From assembly GCF_004342005.1 (NCBI RefSeq), contig NZ_SMBX01000008.1, positions 62,001 to 126,000 of the forward strand: a stretch of DNA of 64,000 nt. The letters run 5' to 3'. Shown here piece after piece: positions 17,252 through 25,879 of the stretch; position 1 is the stretch's first letter, and each line of letters opens with the position of its first letter. The translations under genes and the position numbers were made by a program. The notes beneath the pieces are model-generated. The model saw only the letters and a list, made by a program, of their open reading frames with translations. It had not been told where the DNA came from and searched no databases. The stretch is from Paracandidimonas soli. Its GTDB lineage: Bacteria; Pseudomonadota; Gammaproteobacteria; Burkholderiales; Burkholderiaceae_B.

Positions 17252-18757
17252 TCACCACAGCCCCAGCACTTTCCACCACGTGCTTCCGACCACGCCGAAG
17301 AGAATCAGTTCCAGCACGCACATGATCAGGCCGACTTTCCACCATGTGCCCAGCGTGACGTAGCCGCTGCCGAAGATGATGGGCGAGGTGCCGGTGGCGT
17401 AGTGCGTCAGCGTCATCATGATGGCCGAGCCGGCGGCCATCATGAGCATGAACGGAACAATGTATTCACCGGGAATCAACTGGGCGCCGACCGTCAGGAA
17501 TGCCAGCATCATGGCGCTGATGTGCGCCGTCGTGCTGGCGAACAGGTAGTGCGAGAAAACGAAGACCAGCAGAAGGATCAGGGCGATGGCTTCCCAGCCG
17601 ATGCCGCTGGTGGCGATGGCGACCTTCATGCCTTCGGAGAACCACGTGATTACGCCCTGCTTGTTCAATTGCTCGGCCATCATGACCAGGGCGCCGAACC
17701 AGATGAGGGTGTCCCAGGCACTCTTTTCCGACAGCACGTCGTCCCAGTCTATGGTGCCGGTGATGATGAGGATGAACAGGCCCAGGAAGGCCACGACGGT
17801 GGGGTTCAGGGTGAAGGCTGGCCCGAATATCATGGCCGGCACGTTGGCCCACAGGAGCAGCAGCAGCGCGAATGTCCCCATCATCACCTTTTCCTTGGGA
17901 GACAGCGGCCCCATCTTGTGCAGTTCGGAGCGTGCGTATTCCACCGCGTTGGGCGTGGACTTCAGTTCCGGAGGCGAGATCAGGTAGATGACCAGCGGCA
18001 TCAGCAGCAGGCAGGCCAGGCCGGGCAGCAGCATGTACAGGGCCCAGTTGATCCAGGATAGGTGCAGATCCATGTTTGTCGCCCGGGCCACATAGTCCAC
18101 CACCAGGGGATTGGGTGCGGTCGCGGTCACGAACATGGCGGAGGTGATCGGGTTGGAATGGTAGTTCACCAAGGCGAGATAGGTGCCGACCTTGCCCTGG
18201 GTGCCTTTTTCCGGATCGGAATCGAAGGTACTGGCGATGGAGCGCATGACGGGATGGACGATGCCGCCGCCGCGCGCCGTATTGCTGGGGGTGAACGGCG
18301 CCAGCAGCAGTTCGCAGAAGGCAAGCCCGTAGCCGATCCCGATGGTCTTCTTGCCGAGCATGGATACGAACAGCAGGCCGATGCGGCTGCCCAGGCCAGT
18401 TTTCTTCAGGCCGCGGGAAATGAGGATGGAAGCCACGATGAGCCAGATCAGCGGGTTGGAGAAGCTGCTCAGCGCATCGGCGATGGCGCCGCCGGACGAG
18501 GTGGCGGTGACTTGCGACAGCGAGATGATCACGATGGCCATCATGGCCATGACGCCGATGGGCATGACCTTGAGGATGATCGCCAGGATGGTCGTCAGGA
18601 AGATGGCGACCAGGCCCCATGCCTTCGGGGTCAGTCCTTCCGGTGTGGGCAGGAGCAGCAGCGTGAACAGCGCCACGGTGGCGATGATGGCGGGAACCAG
18701 GCGAAACGGCACGGCCTCGTTGAAATACTGGAATGTCGCTTTGATCCGTTCAAGCAT
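17252..18757 (-). CDS. SLC13/DASS-family anion transporter (2-oxoglutarate/malate or C4-dicarboxylate type)
   Basis: A 501-residue membrane protein with about 12-14 helices. The two substrate/sodium signature loops are visible as PFTPSNTARGGGIVHPVM (~residues 152-170) and ASTTAHISAMM (~407-417). This matches CitT/SodiT1-like transporters, which exchange or co-transport dicarboxylates and tricarboxylates. The start at 18757 has CGGAG nine bases upstream. It is monocistronic, with no visible partner enzyme next to it. Substrate is inferred only to the level of di- or tricarboxylate. Confidence 0.9.
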   Translation of the reverse strand: MLERIKATFQYFNEAVPFRLVPAIIATVALFTLLLLPTPEGLTPKAWGLVAIFLTTILAIILKVMPIGVMAMMAIVIISLSQVTATSSGGAIADALSSFSNPLIWLIVASILISRGLKKTGLGSRIGLLFVSMLGKKTIGIGYGLAFCELLLAPFTPSNTARGGGIVHPVMRSIASTFDSDPEKGTQGKVGTYLALVNYHSNPITSAMFVTATAPNPLVVDYVARATNMDLHLSWINWALYMLLPGLACLLLMPLVIYLISPPELKSTPNAVEYARSELHKMGPLSPKEKVMMGTFALLLLLWANVPAMIFGPAFTLNPTVVAFLGLFILIITGTIDWDDVLSEKSAWDTLIWFGALVMMAEQLNKQGVITWFSEGMKVAIATSGIGWEAIALILLLVFVFSHYLFASTTAHISAMMLAFLTVGAQLIPGEYIVPFMLMMAAGSAIMMTLTHYATGTSPIIFGSGYVTLGTWWKVGLIMCVLELILFGVVGSTWWKVLGLW

Positions 18758-19011
18758 GCGTGGATACTCCGGAAGTGATTGCCGTCTCTGCCGGTCGTGA
18801 AACAGGAAGCCCCGGCGCGGAATAAAGTAAAGATGATCGTCGCGTCAGGTGAGTGGTGACATCGCCTGCAGCACATGTAAGTTTATGCAGATTATCCTTG
18901 CTTAAGGAGTGGTTTTTAAGGGATTACCCTGATATCCATGTCGTTTCTTGAGCGATATCAAATTTCCGCAGGAATTTTGTTGCGTGCCGGGTGAGGCGAG
19001 CAATCAGGGAT

Positions 19012-20526
19012 TCAGGAGCCGACCAGGATCAGGCTTTCCGCTTCACGCGAAAACTCCAGGGCATAGGCAAGTTCTCCGCGAGTCTGCGCATGCAGGAACA
19101 GCATCGGCTGGTCTTTCGCGATTTCGTCGCCCAGCCGGACTTGCAGGTGCACGCCCGCCGCGGGGCTTTCCGGTGCGCCGGCGAGCTTGGCGAGGCGCGA
19201 TAGCTTGCGGTTGTCGATATGCACCACTCGGCCCGAGTGCGGGGCGAGGATCGGTTCGATGAATGCCGCCCGGGGCGGTTCGCGCAGCCCTCCCTGGGCA
19301 TTGCAGATGCGCTGGAACTTGTCCCAGGCGCCGCCGCTGGCGATGGTGTCCAGCGCCAGGCGCGTGCCGTCTCCGGCGGCTGCGGCGCCGCCCAGCTCGA
19401 GCACGGCGCCGGCGACCAGGACGGCGCGGTCGAGCAGATCCTGAGGCGCGCCCGGGTCGTGCTTGAGCACCGCCAGCACGTCCATGGCTTCCAGTGCCGG
19501 CCCGATGCCCCGGCCGACGGGCTGGGTGCCGTCGGTGAACAGGCAGCGCAAGGCAAGGCCGAAATGGGCGGCGGTCTCGGACAGCCGTTGCGCAAGCAGA
19601 TGGGCGGCGTCGTGGCTGCGCACCTTGGCTGTGGGGCCGACGGGAATGTCGATGACGGCGTGCGTCGCGCCGGCGGCGATTTTCTTGGACAGGACCGAGG
19701 CGATCAGCTGCCCTTCGGTATCGATGTCCAGCTCGCGCTCCACGCGCACGAACAGGTCGTCGGCCGGGCTCAGCGCCATCGTGCCTCCCCATGCCAGGCA
19801 GCCGCCCTCGGTCTCGACCACGCGGCGCATCGTGTCCAGGTCCAGGTTCACGGGAGCCAGTGTTTCCATGGTGTCGGCGGTTCCGGCCGGGGATGTGATG
19901 GCGCGCGAAGAGGTCTTGGGCATGACCAGGCCGTTGGCGGCGGCGATGGCGACCACCAGCGGCGTGGTGCGGTTGCCGGGCAGGCCGCCGACGCAGTGCT
20001 TGTCGACCACGACCGGCGCGTCCCAGCTCAGGCGCTCACCGACGTCTATCATGGCCCGGGTCAGGTGTACGGTTTCCTCGGTATCCAGCGGCAGGGCGGC
20101 CGTGGCTGTCAGGAATGCGGAGAGGGCGACATCCGTGTAGCGGCCGGCGACCACGTCGCGGACGATGGCGTCCAGGTCCTGCGCGCTCAGGCGCTGGCCA
20201 TGGATGCGCCTGCGGATCCCGGCGAGCGAGCGCAGGATGGGCGCGTGCCTGACCTGCACCTGGGCACCCTCCTGGATGTCCAGGGCATGCCAGGCCGCCT
20301 CCGACAGGGCGACCTGGCCGGGGCTGAGGAGGTCGCTGTCGATCTGGTAGAGCAGGGCCTGCACCTGGCGTTCGCCGGCGATGACGAGCACCTGCGATCT
20401 CGGGGAAAGCCCTTCGGAGTGGCAGACGTGGCAGTCGGTGCGCATCACGGCGATGGGCTGGTGCTGCGCGTGCAGCCGCATGCGGACGGCGCGCAAGGTG
20501 GGGGGAGGGGAGATGCGGGCATTCAT
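19012..20526 (-). CDS. Thymidine phosphorylase / AMP phosphorylase-like protein (archaeal-type)
   Basis: This 504-residue protein belongs to the nucleoside phosphorylase-II family but has the long N-terminal domain (~90 residues) of archaeal nucleoside-monophosphate phosphorylases. The phosphate-binding loop reads VVDKHCVGGLPGNRTTP. That is the KHxxGGxPGN form found in AMP phosphorylase, not the KHSTGGVGD form of classical thymidine phosphorylase. The family signature SSRAITSPAGTADTMET follows. NMP phosphorylases release the base and form ribose 1,5-bisphosphate. Bacterial homologues are usually annotated thymidine phosphorylase. It is the last gene of an operon and overlaps the upstream beta-CASP gene by 4 bp. 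Confidence 0.85.
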   Translation of the reverse strand: MNARISPPPTLRAVRMRLHAQHQPIAVMRTDCHVCHSEGLSPRSQVLVIAGERQVQALLYQIDSDLLSPGQVALSEAAWHALDIQEGAQVQVRHAPILRSLAGIRRRIHGQRLSAQDLDAIVRDVVAGRYTDVALSAFLTATAALPLDTEETVHLTRAMIDVGERLSWDAPVVVDKHCVGGLPGNRTTPLVVAIAAANGLVMPKTSSRAITSPAGTADTMETLAPVNLDLDTMRRVVETEGGCLAWGGTMALSPADDLFVRVERELDIDTEGQLIASVLSKKIAAGATHAVIDIPVGPTAKVRSHDAAHLLAQRLSETAAHFGLALRCLFTDGTQPVGRGIGPALEAMDVLAVLKHDPGAPQDLLDRAVLVAGAVLELGGAAAAGDGTRLALDTIASGGAWDKFQRICNAQGGLREPPRAAFIEPILAPHSGRVVHIDNRKLSRLAKLAGAPESPAAGVHLQVRLGDEIAKDQPMLFLHAQTRGELAYALEFSREAESLILVGS

Positions 20527-21881
20527 AGAGGGAACGCCTGGTTCTGCTGCGGGATGGCGGCCGGCCAGCCCAGTTCCCGTTGAATGCGCTCGCGCAGCGC
20601 TTCCGAGGCGGAGTCTTCTCCATGCACGATGAATACGCGCCTCGGCGGCCGCCGAAATCCCGAAAGCCAGCGCATCAGCTCGTCGCTGTCGGCATGGGCC
20701 GACAGCATGGGAAGCTCAGCGACTTCGGCATTGACGGGAACCCATTGGCCGTGGATCTTCGTTTCGCGTTCGCCTTCTAGCAGTTTGCGCCCGCGGGTGC
20801 CGTCGGACTGGTAGCCCGAAAAGAGCAGGGTGTTGCGATGATCGGGCGCGAAGGCCGCGATGTGATGCAGCACGCGGCCTCCGGTGGCCATGCCGCTGGC
20901 CGACAGGATAACCTTCGGATAGCGGTTGGCGGACAGGGCCTTGGATTCCTCCACGCTGCGCACATAGGTGACGGCGCGGCAGGCTGCCTCGTATTCCGCT
21001 GGCGTCAGCTTGTGCTCGTCCGAATGGCGATACAGCAGCTTGGTGGCGCTGGTCGCCATGGGGCTGTCGAGGTAGACCGGCACATTGTTCAGGCCGCCGC
21101 GCTGGCGCAGCCGCCAGAGGTAGTAGATCAGGGTCTGGGCGCGGCCGACGGCGAAAGCGGGGATCACGACCGTGCCGCCGCGCTGCACGGTGCGCTCGAT
21201 CACCTGACCTAGCGCGTCGACTGGATTGTCGTCGGCGTGCGTGCGGTCGCCATAGGTGGATTCGATGACGATGTAGTCTGCGTCCGGTACATCTTCCGGA
21301 GCATACATGACAGGGTCGCCGTAGCGGCCGAGATCGCCGGAGAACACGATGCGTTTTCCGCCGATGTCGATCTGCGCGGTGGCGGCGCCGAGAATGTGTC
21401 CGGCCCGGCGCAGCGTCAGCCTGGCGCCTCCGGGCAGGCGCGTTTCCTGGTGCAGGGGAACGTCGACGAATTCCGCCAGCACGCGCTCCGCATCGATGAC
21501 ACGGTACAGGGGCAGCGCCGGCTTGTGTTTCGACGTGCCTTTGCGGTTGGCGTATTCCGCATCCTTTTCCTGCAGCCAGGCGCTGTCGAGCAGAATGAGC
21601 TCGGCGACGTCGTAGGTGGCGGGAGTGGCGTGGATCTTGCCTTTGAAGCCTTCCAGCAGCAGCCGGGGCAGATAGCCGCAGTGATCGAGGTGGGCATGGG
21701 TCAGCACGACGGCATTGATGCTTTCCGGCGCCACGGACAGGCGCTGCCAGTTGAGTTCGCGCAGGTTCTTCAGGCCCTGGAACAGGCCGCAGTCCACGAG
21801 AATCCGGGTGTCGTCATGGGTCAGCAGATGCTTGGAGCCGGTGACGGTGCCGGCGCCTCCGAGGCTGGTGAATGAAAGCAT
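20523..21881 (-). CDS. MBL-fold / beta-CASP RNA-processing metallohydrolase
   Basis: A 452-residue protein with a metallo-beta-lactamase domain followed by a beta-CASP insert and an RMMBL C-terminus, the architecture of CPSF73-like ribonucleases. The zinc motif is LTHAHLDHCG (HxHxDH), and later metal ligands are in RAGHILGAA and FSGDLGRYGDPVM. The C-terminal SAHADSDELMRWL and VFIVHGE carry the beta-CASP histidines. It is most likely an endo- or 5'-exoribonuclease. Its operon partners act on nucleotide sugars, so it could feed RNA-derived nucleotides to them; this is inference. The gap to the preceding phosphoketolase gene is 63 bp. Confidence 0.88.
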   Translation of the reverse strand: MLSFTSLGGAGTVTGSKHLLTHDDTRILVDCGLFQGLKNLRELNWQRLSVAPESINAVVLTHAHLDHCGYLPRLLLEGFKGKIHATPATYDVAELILLDSAWLQEKDAEYANRKGTSKHKPALPLYRVIDAERVLAEFVDVPLHQETRLPGGARLTLRRAGHILGAATAQIDIGGKRIVFSGDLGRYGDPVMYAPEDVPDADYIVIESTYGDRTHADDNPVDALGQVIERTVQRGGTVVIPAFAVGRAQTLIYYLWRLRQRGGLNNVPVYLDSPMATSATKLLYRHSDEHKLTPAEYEAACRAVTYVRSVEESKALSANRYPKVILSASGMATGGRVLHHIAAFAPDHRNTLLFSGYQSDGTRGRKLLEGERETKIHGQWVPVNAEVAELPMLSAHADSDELMRWLSGFRRPPRRVFIVHGEDSASEALRERIQRELGWPAAIPQQNQAFPL

Positions 21882-21944
21882 ATTGTCCTTCTTGTGGCAA
21901 TGCGGGCGTGAATGAATGTCGTGTCGCGTGTCAGTTTCCCGTGT

Positions 21945-24305
21945 TCAGCAGTGGGCGGGATCTCCGGTCCCGTTCACTGCGCGCAGGCGAGGTTCGTCCA
22001 GGACGGTGTCGCGCGCCCAACCGGCGACGGCCGCTGCGGCATCGACGGCGTGCGCCCAGGTGCAGCGGTTGGCGAACAGCATGCCGGCCACGTCCAGCGT
22101 GCCTCCGCGATTGATGTAGCCGAGCGCGCGCGTCCTGGACGGACCGTCGTCGATGCGCCGCAGTGTGCCCAGCATGGGCTCCGGCCGGGTATGGCTGAGA
22201 ATGACGCGCGGCAGGCCGGGCGGGAACAGCGCGCGCACGGTGTCATCGCCGTCCACGAAACCGGCCTCCATCTCGTCGCGGGGAAGACGCAGCCTGCCTG
22301 GCTCCATGATCACGGTAACGCAGGAAGCTTGTCCGAGCCGGGCAAGATGAGCATGCGCTTTCAGCGCTTCTTCCAGCTGATAGCTGCCGATGGCGACGAA
22401 TTGCACGCATGCGTCGGCAGGGTCCCCGGCAATGTGCGCAGCGCCTTTTTCCGCCAGCGCCTGGGCGGCATGCGCATCGAAGCGCTGGGTCACGTCGCGC
22501 TTGGACACCACGATGCAGGCCAGCGCTCCCCGGCTGGCGTAGATATCGCGCAGCGCGGCGATCGCCGTATTGCCGTCGACGGGAAACAATACTCGCGACG
22601 TGTCCGACATTTCGCCCAGCAGCGCTTCTCCGATGGTCGGATCCTGGTGCGACTGCTCGTTCTTGGCGTTTTCCCAGGTGTGCGAGGTGACGATCAGCGG
22701 TATCGGCAGCCATCCGGGCGGCTGGCCGATCTCCTTCTGCCGGCGGGCGAAGATGATCTCCTGGCGCATCATGCCGAGCATCTTCACGGCAAAGGCCTCA
22801 TAGCTGACGATGAGGTTCAGGCCGCCTTTGTTGCCCAGCGCCGCGCCCGCCACGGCCTCCTCGTTGAGCGCGGTGATCACGGCGCCGTGCATGTCTTCGG
22901 GAACGCCGGGCTCCGGCTCATTGACGCGGTGCTTCAGCAGGGCCAGCGTGCCGCCCATTTTGTTGCTTGCGAGTTCGTCCGGATTGCCGATGCGTACGCG
23001 CAATCCCGGGTTGGCCCGGACCAGGGAAACGAACCAGCGGTCGAGGGCGGCCATGGCGCTGCCGGAGTCGCCGATGCGTTCCCATGCAGGCGCCGGCAGG
23101 GCGGGAGCCCTGGGCCGGCGATGGGCCATCGGATGGCCGCTTTCCAGTTTGCGGTCCTGCTGCGCATGATTGGAGAGTGCGAGCAGGGCTTCGTCCAGCT
23201 CGGGTTCCGGTACGAACAGATCCAGGGCGCTGGCGTTGAAGGCTGCGCGCGCGGCGGCATCCGTGCGCGGATTGCCCGGCAGCGGCAGGTTGTGCGCGGC
23301 ATTGGTGCCTGCGCCGGGAAAGCCGAAGCCCTTTTCCGTTTCCGCGATGATGTAGGGCAGGCGCGCCGGGTAGCGCTTGTGCGGGTCGGCAGCAAAGGCG
23401 CGCAGCGCGTCTTCGGATGCGATGATGGCGCAGGCGATGGCGGCCGGATCGCGGCCGTCGACGATCATGGGATCGAAGCCGTTGTGGCGCAGGTCTTCGG
23501 CCAGCCACGGCGCGCCGCCTTCCTGGACGATCTGGGTGCGCTGTTCGATGCGGCGGCCGTTGAGGATCATCAGGGGAATGGCGAATCCGCTGTCCTCGGC
23601 CCGCCACCAGCGCGTGGCCCAGTCGGAGCCGCGCTGTTCTTCGAATGCGCCGTCGCTGAGAAAGGCGACCAGGGATTCTTCCGGCAGCGGCATGTGCACA
23701 TACTGGAGGCCGGCGAACCCCAGATAGCCGCCTTCGGACACCGCGCCGGCAGTATTCGGGCCTGCATGGCTTCCCACCGGTACGGCGGGATGGCCCCTGG
23801 CGTCGATGGCATAGGAATAGAAATCACCGATCAGGCGCGAAAGTCCTTCTTCGCTGCGATCGTATCGCCCGCGCTGTGCCGGCGATACGTCGCCGGTGAG
23901 GGCGTTGACGGCTTCGATAGCGGCGACGCAATGGCCCTGGCCCATCAGCCAGCCGCGCGTCGTGCCAGTCAGCGCATTGGCGAGCAGGTAGCCGACAAAG
24001 GCGGGCACCATGTTGAGAGAGCCTCCGGTATGGCCCTCGGGCGAAGGCTTGAAGTCATGCGCGTCCAGCGGCCGCCCCGACAAATCGATGCGCTGGGCGT
24101 AGGTCATGTGCGCCACGACGTTCATTGCCACGCAGCTCAGCCGGTCCGCCGCCGCGAACAGGCGATAGGCGGCGTGCGTGTCCGCGGCCCTGCCGTCGGC
24201 AACTAGGCGTTCGATCAGCGGTGCAACGCGTTCCACCGTTTCTTTCCTGTGCCGGATCGGGCCGTGTCCGGCAAGCCATAGGGCCTGGTGGCTGGAATTG
24301 CTCAT
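21945..24305 (-). CDS. Phosphoketolase-family ThDP enzyme (divergent; also annotated as xylulose 5-phosphate 3-epimerase type)
   Basis: A 786-residue cytosolic enzyme of the XFP family, whose classic members cleave xylulose 5-phosphate with phosphate to acetyl phosphate and glyceraldehyde 3-phosphate. Conserved segments include SPEGHTGGSLNMVPAFVGYL, GPNTAGAVSEGGYLGFAGLQ and HTWENAKNEQSHQDP. The ThDP/metal motif, GDGEAETGP in textbook phosphoketolases, reads SDGAFEEQRGSDW, with the downstream asparagine kept in ILNGRRI. It is therefore a separate subgroup that may not have the standard activity. The start at 24305 overlaps the stop of the PRPP synthetase gene. An upstream extension to 24614 is not needed. 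Confidence 0.82.
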   Translation of the reverse strand: MSNSSHQALWLAGHGPIRHRKETVERVAPLIERLVADGRAADTHAAYRLFAAADRLSCVAMNVVAHMTYAQRIDLSGRPLDAHDFKPSPEGHTGGSLNMVPAFVGYLLANALTGTTRGWLMGQGHCVAAIEAVNALTGDVSPAQRGRYDRSEEGLSRLIGDFYSYAIDARGHPAVPVGSHAGPNTAGAVSEGGYLGFAGLQYVHMPLPEESLVAFLSDGAFEEQRGSDWATRWWRAEDSGFAIPLMILNGRRIEQRTQIVQEGGAPWLAEDLRHNGFDPMIVDGRDPAAIACAIIASEDALRAFAADPHKRYPARLPYIIAETEKGFGFPGAGTNAAHNLPLPGNPRTDAAARAAFNASALDLFVPEPELDEALLALSNHAQQDRKLESGHPMAHRRPRAPALPAPAWERIGDSGSAMAALDRWFVSLVRANPGLRVRIGNPDELASNKMGGTLALLKHRVNEPEPGVPEDMHGAVITALNEEAVAGAALGNKGGLNLIVSYEAFAVKMLGMMRQEIIFARRQKEIGQPPGWLPIPLIVTSHTWENAKNEQSHQDPTIGEALLGEMSDTSRVLFPVDGNTAIAALRDIYASRGALACIVVSKRDVTQRFDAHAAQALAEKGAAHIAGDPADACVQFVAIGSYQLEEALKAHAHLARLGQASCVTVIMEPGRLRLPRDEMEAGFVDGDDTVRALFPPGLPRVILSHTRPEPMLGTLRRIDDGPSRTRALGYINRGGTLDVAGMLFANRCTWAHAVDAAAAVAGWARDTVLDEPRLRAVNGTGDPAHC

Positions 24306-25237
24306 GCGGGTATCTTCTCTTTGTCTGCGTTGTTGACGGGTCCTGGCCGCGCATCGCGCAGCTTGCGCGTCAACGTGTCGGCGAACAGACCGGCCAACGG
24401 GATGCGATTGCTGGGATGGGCGACGCTGTCGGTGGATGCGATGCGCGAGAACAATGGCTCCAGCGTGTCCCAGGCGCCGTCCGCAAACAGCGCGTGCACG
24501 ATGACGCACTCGGGCTTGCGCATATGCTGCTCCGCCAGCTTGCGGGCGGCCATGGCGAGCGTTGTGCCCGATGAGGCGATATCGTCCACCAGGACGGGCG
24601 TGTGCGCCTGCCATGCGGAAAGATCGGGCGCGGAGATTTCCACGCTGCGGTCGCCATGGCGGGTTTTGCGCAGGACCGCATGAGGGGCTCCGATGCGGGC
24701 GGCGATGCTACCCGCCCATTGCTCGCTTTCTTCGTCGGGTCCGATGATCAGCGGTCTTTCGACATGGGCTCGGATCCAGTCGGCAAGCAATGGGCTTGAC
24801 TGCAGGGTCGCGGTGGGGATGGTGTACAGCGACGACAGCGAGGGGTGGCGATGCAGGTGCGGATCGGCCGTCAGCAGGCTGTCGAATATGGACGATACCA
24901 GCCGGGCGAACGATAGCGACGTGATCCCCTCGCCATCGTGGAAGCGCTTGTCCTGGCGCATATAGCAAAGGTAGGGGGCGATGAGATTGACTTCCGCCGC
25001 GCCGAGGCTGCGGGCGGCATCGGCGGCAAATGCCAGCCGCAGGAACTGGTCGTCGGGCCGGGACAGCGTGCAGACCAGGTCGACGGCCTTGCCCGATGGA
25101 TCCGCATGCAGTCGGACATAGCTTTCTCCGTCGGGAAACCGGCGGGCCTCCAGCCGGCCGAGTTCCGCGCCGCAGTGGCCGGCGAGCGCCGACGCAAACG
25201 TTTCATTGCCGGGCAGGGGGAGGATCAGTCGCTGCAT
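24302..25237 (-). CDS. Ribose-phosphate pyrophosphokinase (PRPP synthetase family)
   Basis: A 311-residue member of the phosphoribosyl-pyrophosphate synthetase family, which makes PRPP from ribose 5-phosphate and ATP. The N-terminal RRFPDGESYVRL, the flexible-loop region YLCYMRQDKRFHDGEG and the PRPP-binding loop VLVDDIASSGTTL are clear. It differs from housekeeping Prs in several usual signature stretches, so it is probably a second, specialised copy. It is first gene of the operon with the phosphoketolase, beta-CASP and NMP-phosphorylase genes (4-bp overlap with the next). It may interconvert ribose 5-phosphate and PRPP within this pathway. Confidence 0.87.
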   Translation of the reverse strand: MQRLILPLPGNETFASALAGHCGAELGRLEARRFPDGESYVRLHADPSGKAVDLVCTLSRPDDQFLRLAFAADAARSLGAAEVNLIAPYLCYMRQDKRFHDGEGITSLSFARLVSSIFDSLLTADPHLHRHPSLSSLYTIPTATLQSSPLLADWIRAHVERPLIIGPDEESEQWAGSIAARIGAPHAVLRKTRHGDRSVEISAPDLSAWQAHTPVLVDDIASSGTTLAMAARKLAEQHMRKPECVIVHALFADGAWDTLEPLFSRIASTDSVAHPSNRIPLAGLFADTLTRKLRDARPGPVNNADKEKIPA

Positions 25238-25325
25238 ATCGGTCGTTCCTGCAGTTGCTGGAAAGCGTCTATGCCTCCAGCTTAGACGGTGGAACGCCGG
25301 CGATCAAGGATATTTGTCAAGAACA

Positions 25326-25357
25326 GGCCTGCCATGGCGAATAGGTCATGGCAGGCC
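25326..25357 (-). terminator. Hairpin after the cupin gene
   Basis: Perfect 11-bp arms GGCCTGCCATG (25326-25336) and CATGGCAGGCC (25347-25357) are separated by 10 nt. Minus-strand transcripts from the Ldh/Bug/cupin operon would reach it 80 bp after the cupin stop. It is followed by TGTTCTTG, a weak T-tract, so termination is likely but not certain. The minus strand just beyond contains TTGACA, a possible -35 for the PRPP synthetase operon. Confidence 0.55.
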
Positions 25358-25437
25358 GTTGGCGCAGAGGATGTGCGCATATTGCTGCGTGCATGTCGCT
25401 GGCCAGGACAGGGCGAGGCCTGCGGCTCCGGGCGGTC

Positions 25438-25851
25438 CTATACGTGCTCTGCCGTGATGGACCGCGTTTCGCCTGTCTCCACCAATGTGCGGGTAGCGTC
25501 CGCCGAGCCGTAGATCCACAGGATCTTCATTGGCTCGGTATCCGACATGTTGCGGAAACGGTGCGGCACGCCGGCCGGGATGAATGTCGCGTCGTGGGGC
25601 TTGAGGTGATATTCCTCTCCATCAATGTCGAACAGCGCTTCTCCGGATAGCAGCACGACGCTCTCTTCGCAGTTGTGGTAGTGGAACGGAATCTTCGCTC
25701 CGCCTCCGAACTCGGTGTAGCCCGAGATGAATGCGCTGGCTCCCAGTGTCTTGCTGACGAGCGGAGTAGTGGAAGCTCCGCCTCCGCGGTCGTAGCGCTT
25801 GAGGGTTTCGGGCTTGAGCAAAGCGGCTGATGATGGCGTGATGATTGTCAT
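25438..25851 (-). CDS. Cupin-domain protein
   Basis: A 137-residue single-domain cupin. Metal-ligand positions are visible in IPFHYHNCEESVVLLSGE (two His and a Glu) and in FIPAGVPHRFRNMSD (final His). Small cupins of this type are isomerases, dioxygenase-like enzymes or sensors. The start at 25851 (MTIITPSSAALL) was chosen; an in-frame ATG at 25899 would overlap the upstream Bug gene. It is the last gene of a probable Ldh/Bug/cupin operon. Function cannot be named. Confidence 0.82.
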   Translation of the reverse strand: MTIITPSSAALLKPETLKRYDRGGGASTTPLVSKTLGASAFISGYTEFGGGAKIPFHYHNCEESVVLLSGEALFDIDGEEYHLKPHDATFIPAGVPHRFRNMSDTEPMKILWIYGSADATRTLVETGETRSITAEHV

Positions 25852-25879
25852 GGGTCGCTCGTATGCGTTGGATTGCCGG

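Noticed and set aside
18758-19011. Search for a gene or riboswitch between the DASS transporter and the phosphorylase gene
   Set aside because: The 254-bp gap shows no conserved coding frame or convincing RNA fold; it is simply the DASS promoter region and the end of the neighbouring operon.
21912-24206. A 764-codon plus-strand open frame opposite the phosphoketolase-family gene
   Set aside because: No protein family recognisable; the opposite strand encodes a clear conserved enzyme with overlapping operon partners.
25280-25330. TTGACA on the minus strand as a complete promoter for the PRPP synthetase operon
   Set aside because: No acceptable -10 element occurs 16-18 bp downstream, so only the -35-like hexamer is noted.
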